A stretch of DNA of 26,027 nucleotides from positions 1 through 26,027 of the IMG/VR virus record IMGVR_UViG_3300030106_007162; one strand, 5' to 3'. Positions 24,395-26,027 of the stretch are shown in pieces (within the stretch, counting starts at the first letter, position 1; every line of letters starts with the position of its first letter). The position numbers and the translations under genes were made by a program. The DNA is from a virus. The notes under the pieces were generated by a model. That model was not told where the DNA came from. It saw only the letters and a program-made list of their open reading frames with translations, and ran no database searches.

Positions 24395-25459
24395 TTAAGC
24401 TTTTACACCTAAAATTGGCTCTGTGAGCGTTTTCAGGATAAATTCTCTATTCTGTTCGAACAATGGAATTGAGCGAAATCTTTCGTAGCACTGTGAAAAA
24501 GTATCGGCTATGTCCAAAATTCTATTAACCCTATAGGAATTAAACAAATAAACCTCATAGATGTAAGCGCTTATCAGATCTACTAATTTTTTCCGCATTA
24601 AACAATTATAAATTTTTAGGTATAGACGCATATCCAGTTCCGTGCCTGTGTGTTCGCAAAAAACTGGCAAAAGATTTTTTTCATGATCTTTAGAGAATCC
24701 AGACTCCAAGATTAACTCAATAAAATCAACAAATGGGTGACCCATCGAGTTGTTATATAGGGTATCGAAATAAAAATCGGCGCCACCCCAAAATATAGAA
24801 TCTGGTGATAATTTACCATGGCACTTTTTTCTATTCTCTGGACTTATGTCAGGTAATGATTTGGAGGCTTGCTTACCAAACTCTAAAACTAGCGATTGCA
24901 GCGTATCGTAGTCAGTGTAAGCTTCCACCCTTTCTTTTTCCTCTGTAGACAAGATGCTTTTAAGATTGCCCTGATCAATATCCTGCTTAAAAACTGTTTT
25001 ATAATGCCTTTTAATGGGTTTTGTGCGTTGAAATTGCGCGTAGCAATCAAAAAGAGTCTCATGCTTGGAGAGTAGAATCGAGCGACCAACTTCTCTCGCG
25101 GTTTCTGAAGGACGGAAGCCGCAAAGAAGATATGAGAAATCATCACCCAATTTGACATTGCCAGCGGCCAGCCAATATCCACAAACAGGCGACTGGGCCG
25201 ATTTGAGGTTGTTTGACTCGCGCTTTAAAAAGGGACTGTCCTTCTCAAAAGAAATTTTTACCCTCAAAAAACGACCCTGATCATCTGTAATTTCATAGTC
25301 ATCGTAGTCATTATGGCAAATTAATAATCTTACCTGTTGAGGCGATATATTTATATCTATTTTTTTAAAAAGCTCAGTAATGAACCTTTCATCATCTTTC
25401 AGTCGGTCATCTGTACCCATGACATAGGCTCTACCTCTAAATAAAGAAGAAATTTTCAT
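24395..25459 (-). CDS. APH/choline-kinase-like protein with degenerate catalytic loop (probable pseudokinase)
   Basis: The chosen start is the ATG at 25459 (354 residues), because the ATG at 25492 lies inside the terminator hairpin. The N-lobe has DDYEITDDQGRFLRVKISFE with a candidate ATP-binding Lys68 and an alpha-C-like LKRESNNL (Glu81). Residues 213-224 read CHGKLSPDSIFW where aminoglycoside phosphotransferase-like kinases have HGDLxxxNxxW: the catalytic Asp is Lys216 and the Mg-binding Asn is Ser221. The following FYFDTLYNNSMGHPFVDFIE resembles the second metal-binding Asp and the GDPxxDF segment. The C-terminal 100 residues are helical. The family assignment rests on pattern only. If it is correct, transfer activity is probably lost and the protein may bind or regulate a partner. 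It is the first gene of the leftward operon. Confidence 0.55.
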   Translation of the reverse strand: MKISSLFRGRAYVMGTDDRLKDDERFITELFKKIDINISPQQVRLLICHNDYDDYEITDDQGRFLRVKISFEKDSPFLKRESNNLKSAQSPVCGYWLAAGNVKLGDDFSYLLCGFRPSETAREVGRSILLSKHETLFDCYAQFQRTKPIKRHYKTVFKQDIDQGNLKSILSTEEKERVEAYTDYDTLQSLVLEFGKQASKSLPDISPENRKKCHGKLSPDSIFWGGADFYFDTLYNNSMGHPFVDFIELILESGFSKDHEKNLLPVFCEHTGTELDMRLYLKIYNCLMRKKLVDLISAYIYEVYLFNSYRVNRILDIADTFSQCYERFRSIPLFEQNREFILKTLTEPILGVKA

Positions 25460-25463
25460 CACA

Positions 25464-25501
25464 TATAATAAAAAACTAACCCCCTTTTTCAAGGGGGTTA
25501 G
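25464..25501 (-). terminator. strong intrinsic terminator on the minus strand
   Basis: On the minus strand CTAACCCCCTT (25501-25491) pairs perfectly with AAGGGGGTTAG (25486-25476) across a four-base loop. Six T follow directly (25475-25470). This 11-pair GC-rich stem plus U-tract is a textbook Rho-independent terminator for leftward transcripts. No T-tract follows on the plus strand. It lies between the 75-residue gene and the long operon, five bases before that operon's first ATG. Confidence 0.85.
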
Positions 25502-25563
25502 CGAAGTGGGAGGATTGAGTGCGCCATGCTCCCCCCGTTTTTAACAACACCGCCTAGTCCGAC

Positions 25564-25791
25564 CTAGAAAGTCTTGCCAAATTTTTGTTGAGCAAGACGC
25601 ACACCGCAAATGCTTGTTTTGGCAAGCTTGCGATCAACTCCTGCATTGCGATCATGAACATGAATATAATTGTCGGTTTCGCCTCCAAACTGTGCATTCA
25701 TGCTCTCGCCCTGTGTCGTATAGAGGCCAAAAAATCTACCCTTGCTGGCTCGAATGGCTCTCATTACCCTATTATTCACTTTTCTCTTCAT
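25564..25791 (-). CDS. small basic uncharacterised phage protein
   Basis: A 75-residue basic protein. It opens with a helix (MKRKVNNRVMRAIRASKG) followed by FFGLYTTQGESMNAQFGG, an apparent strand-turn set (NYIHVHDRNAGVDRKLA) and a final segment KTSICGVRLAQQKFG. I recognise no named domain. The Arg/Lys-rich helix followed by small strands would fit a nucleic-acid-associated protein. Its ATG lies six bases after a sigma70-like -10 hexamer with no Shine-Dalgarno sequence, so the message is probably leaderless. A strong terminator stands about 60 bases after its stop codon. Confidence 0.6.
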   Translation of the reverse strand: MKRKVNNRVMRAIRASKGRFFGLYTTQGESMNAQFGGETDNYIHVHDRNAGVDRKLAKTSICGVRLAQQKFGKTF

Positions 25792-25797
25792 GACGTA

Positions 25798-25826
25798 ATA
25801 CTAACTCAAAACTAGCTGTTTGTCAA
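25798..25826 (-). promoter_or_regulatory. sigma70-like promoter giving a leaderless message
   Basis: On the minus strand a perfect -35 TTGACA (25826-25821) is followed by an exact 17-base spacer and TAGTAT (25803-25798; four of six match TATAAT). The ATG of the 75-residue gene starts six bases later (25791), where transcription should begin. The promoter overlaps the last codons of the upstream Clp-like gene. Confidence 0.65.
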
Positions 25827-26027
25827 TTATTTTGGTGGAAATTTTTTCAATGTTTTGGTTTTTTATAATAAATTCAGAAAGTGGCACTTGCACTAGCGTT
25901 TTTATAACATTTTTAATATTCCTAGCGTTTTGATTTTTATTTTTAATCTGTTGTAAAACGTAATTTTTTAAAGATGCTGAAAGTGTAAAGGTTATATTCC
26001 TTTCGCTTAAACGATCTTGAATTTTTT
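25801..26027 (-). CDS. 3' end of a Clp/Hsp100 (ClpA/B/C-type) ATPase-like protein, cut by the window edge
   Basis: The last 74 codons of a minus-strand gene, entering from the right edge and ending at the TAG at 25803-25801. The visible sequence starts IQDRLSERNITFTLSASLK and continues with an N-A-R-N-I-K-N-V-I helix and VQVPLSEFII. It fits the D2-small C-terminal domain of Clp/Hsp100 unfoldases, where RLxxRxIxLxLT is followed by GARxLKRxIxxxIxxPLAxxIL. The usual Gly-Ala-Arg-Pro-Leu-Lys-Arg box is altered to NARNIKNVI, a change at the sensor-2 arginine region. The ATPase core is outside the window. Phage-encoded Clp-like ATPases exist, but what this one does is unknown. Confidence 0.5.
   Translation of the reverse strand, partial: KIQDRLSERNITFTLSASLKNYVLQQIKNKNQNARNIKNVIKTLVQVPLSEFIIKNQNIEKISTKIIDKQLVLS

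Noticed and set aside
25459-25492. Start of the APH-like gene at the ATG at 25492
   Set aside because: That codon lies within the loop and arm of a strong terminator hairpin, and the extra eleven residues are hydrophobic noise. The ATG at 25459 follows the hairpin.
25502-25563. tRNA or nine-codon mini-gene between the terminator and the 75-residue gene
   Set aside because: No cloverleaf can be drawn. The mini-gene MAHSILPLR has its only G-rich upstream run one base from the ATG, too close to serve.

Overview
This window looks like part of the genome of an uncultured, probably marine, tailed phage with a lambda-like (siphovirus-type) tail tip. The evidence is an uninterrupted L-K-I-J tail-tip gene series, large receptor-binding fibres, lectin-like decoration proteins, and dense packing with ATGA or TAATG start/stop overlaps. 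No stretch longer than about 100 bases lacks a gene. I saw no tRNA, rRNA, CRISPR array, transposase or integrase.

Layout. (1) 1-750, minus strand: three small uncharacterised genes and the first codons of a fourth that runs off the left edge. (2) 751-829: a short divergent promoter region. (3) 830-15111, plus strand: the tail tip and adsorption module. It holds an L-like iron-sulphur tail-tip protein with large carbohydrate-binding insertions, a K-like JAMM peptidase without the NlpC/P60 half, an I-like ubiquitin-fold protein, a 1532-residue J-like tip attachment protein, a 1465-residue fibre with beta-prism repeats, two tandem paralogous LamG-like lectins and a short fibre-like protein. (4) 15119-25459, minus strand: a tightly packed operon with small phage proteins, a GNAT acetyltransferase, a conserved phage protein, two glycosyltransferase ORFs that appear to share one GT9 domain between them, a possible nucleic-acid-binding protein, a DUF1501 protein paired with a DUF1549/DUF1553 protein, a multidomain phage protein and an APH-like pseudokinase. 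(5) 25460-26027: a strong terminator, a 75-residue gene with a sigma70-like promoter placed so that the message would be leaderless, and the 3' end of a Clp/Hsp100-type ATPase gene.

The most unusual part is the DUF1501 and DUF1549/DUF1553 pair (20172-23113). These exported families are a hallmark of Planctomycetes, Verrucomicrobia and Lentisphaerae (the PVC group). Their intact motifs inside a phage operon suggest a PVC host and a host-derived surface or periplasmic function carried by the phage. The host assignment is inference. The plus-strand module would build the adsorption apparatus, rich in carbohydrate-binding folds. The minus-strand operon would modify glycans, envelope components and proteins of the infected cell, and may be gated by the terminator at its head.
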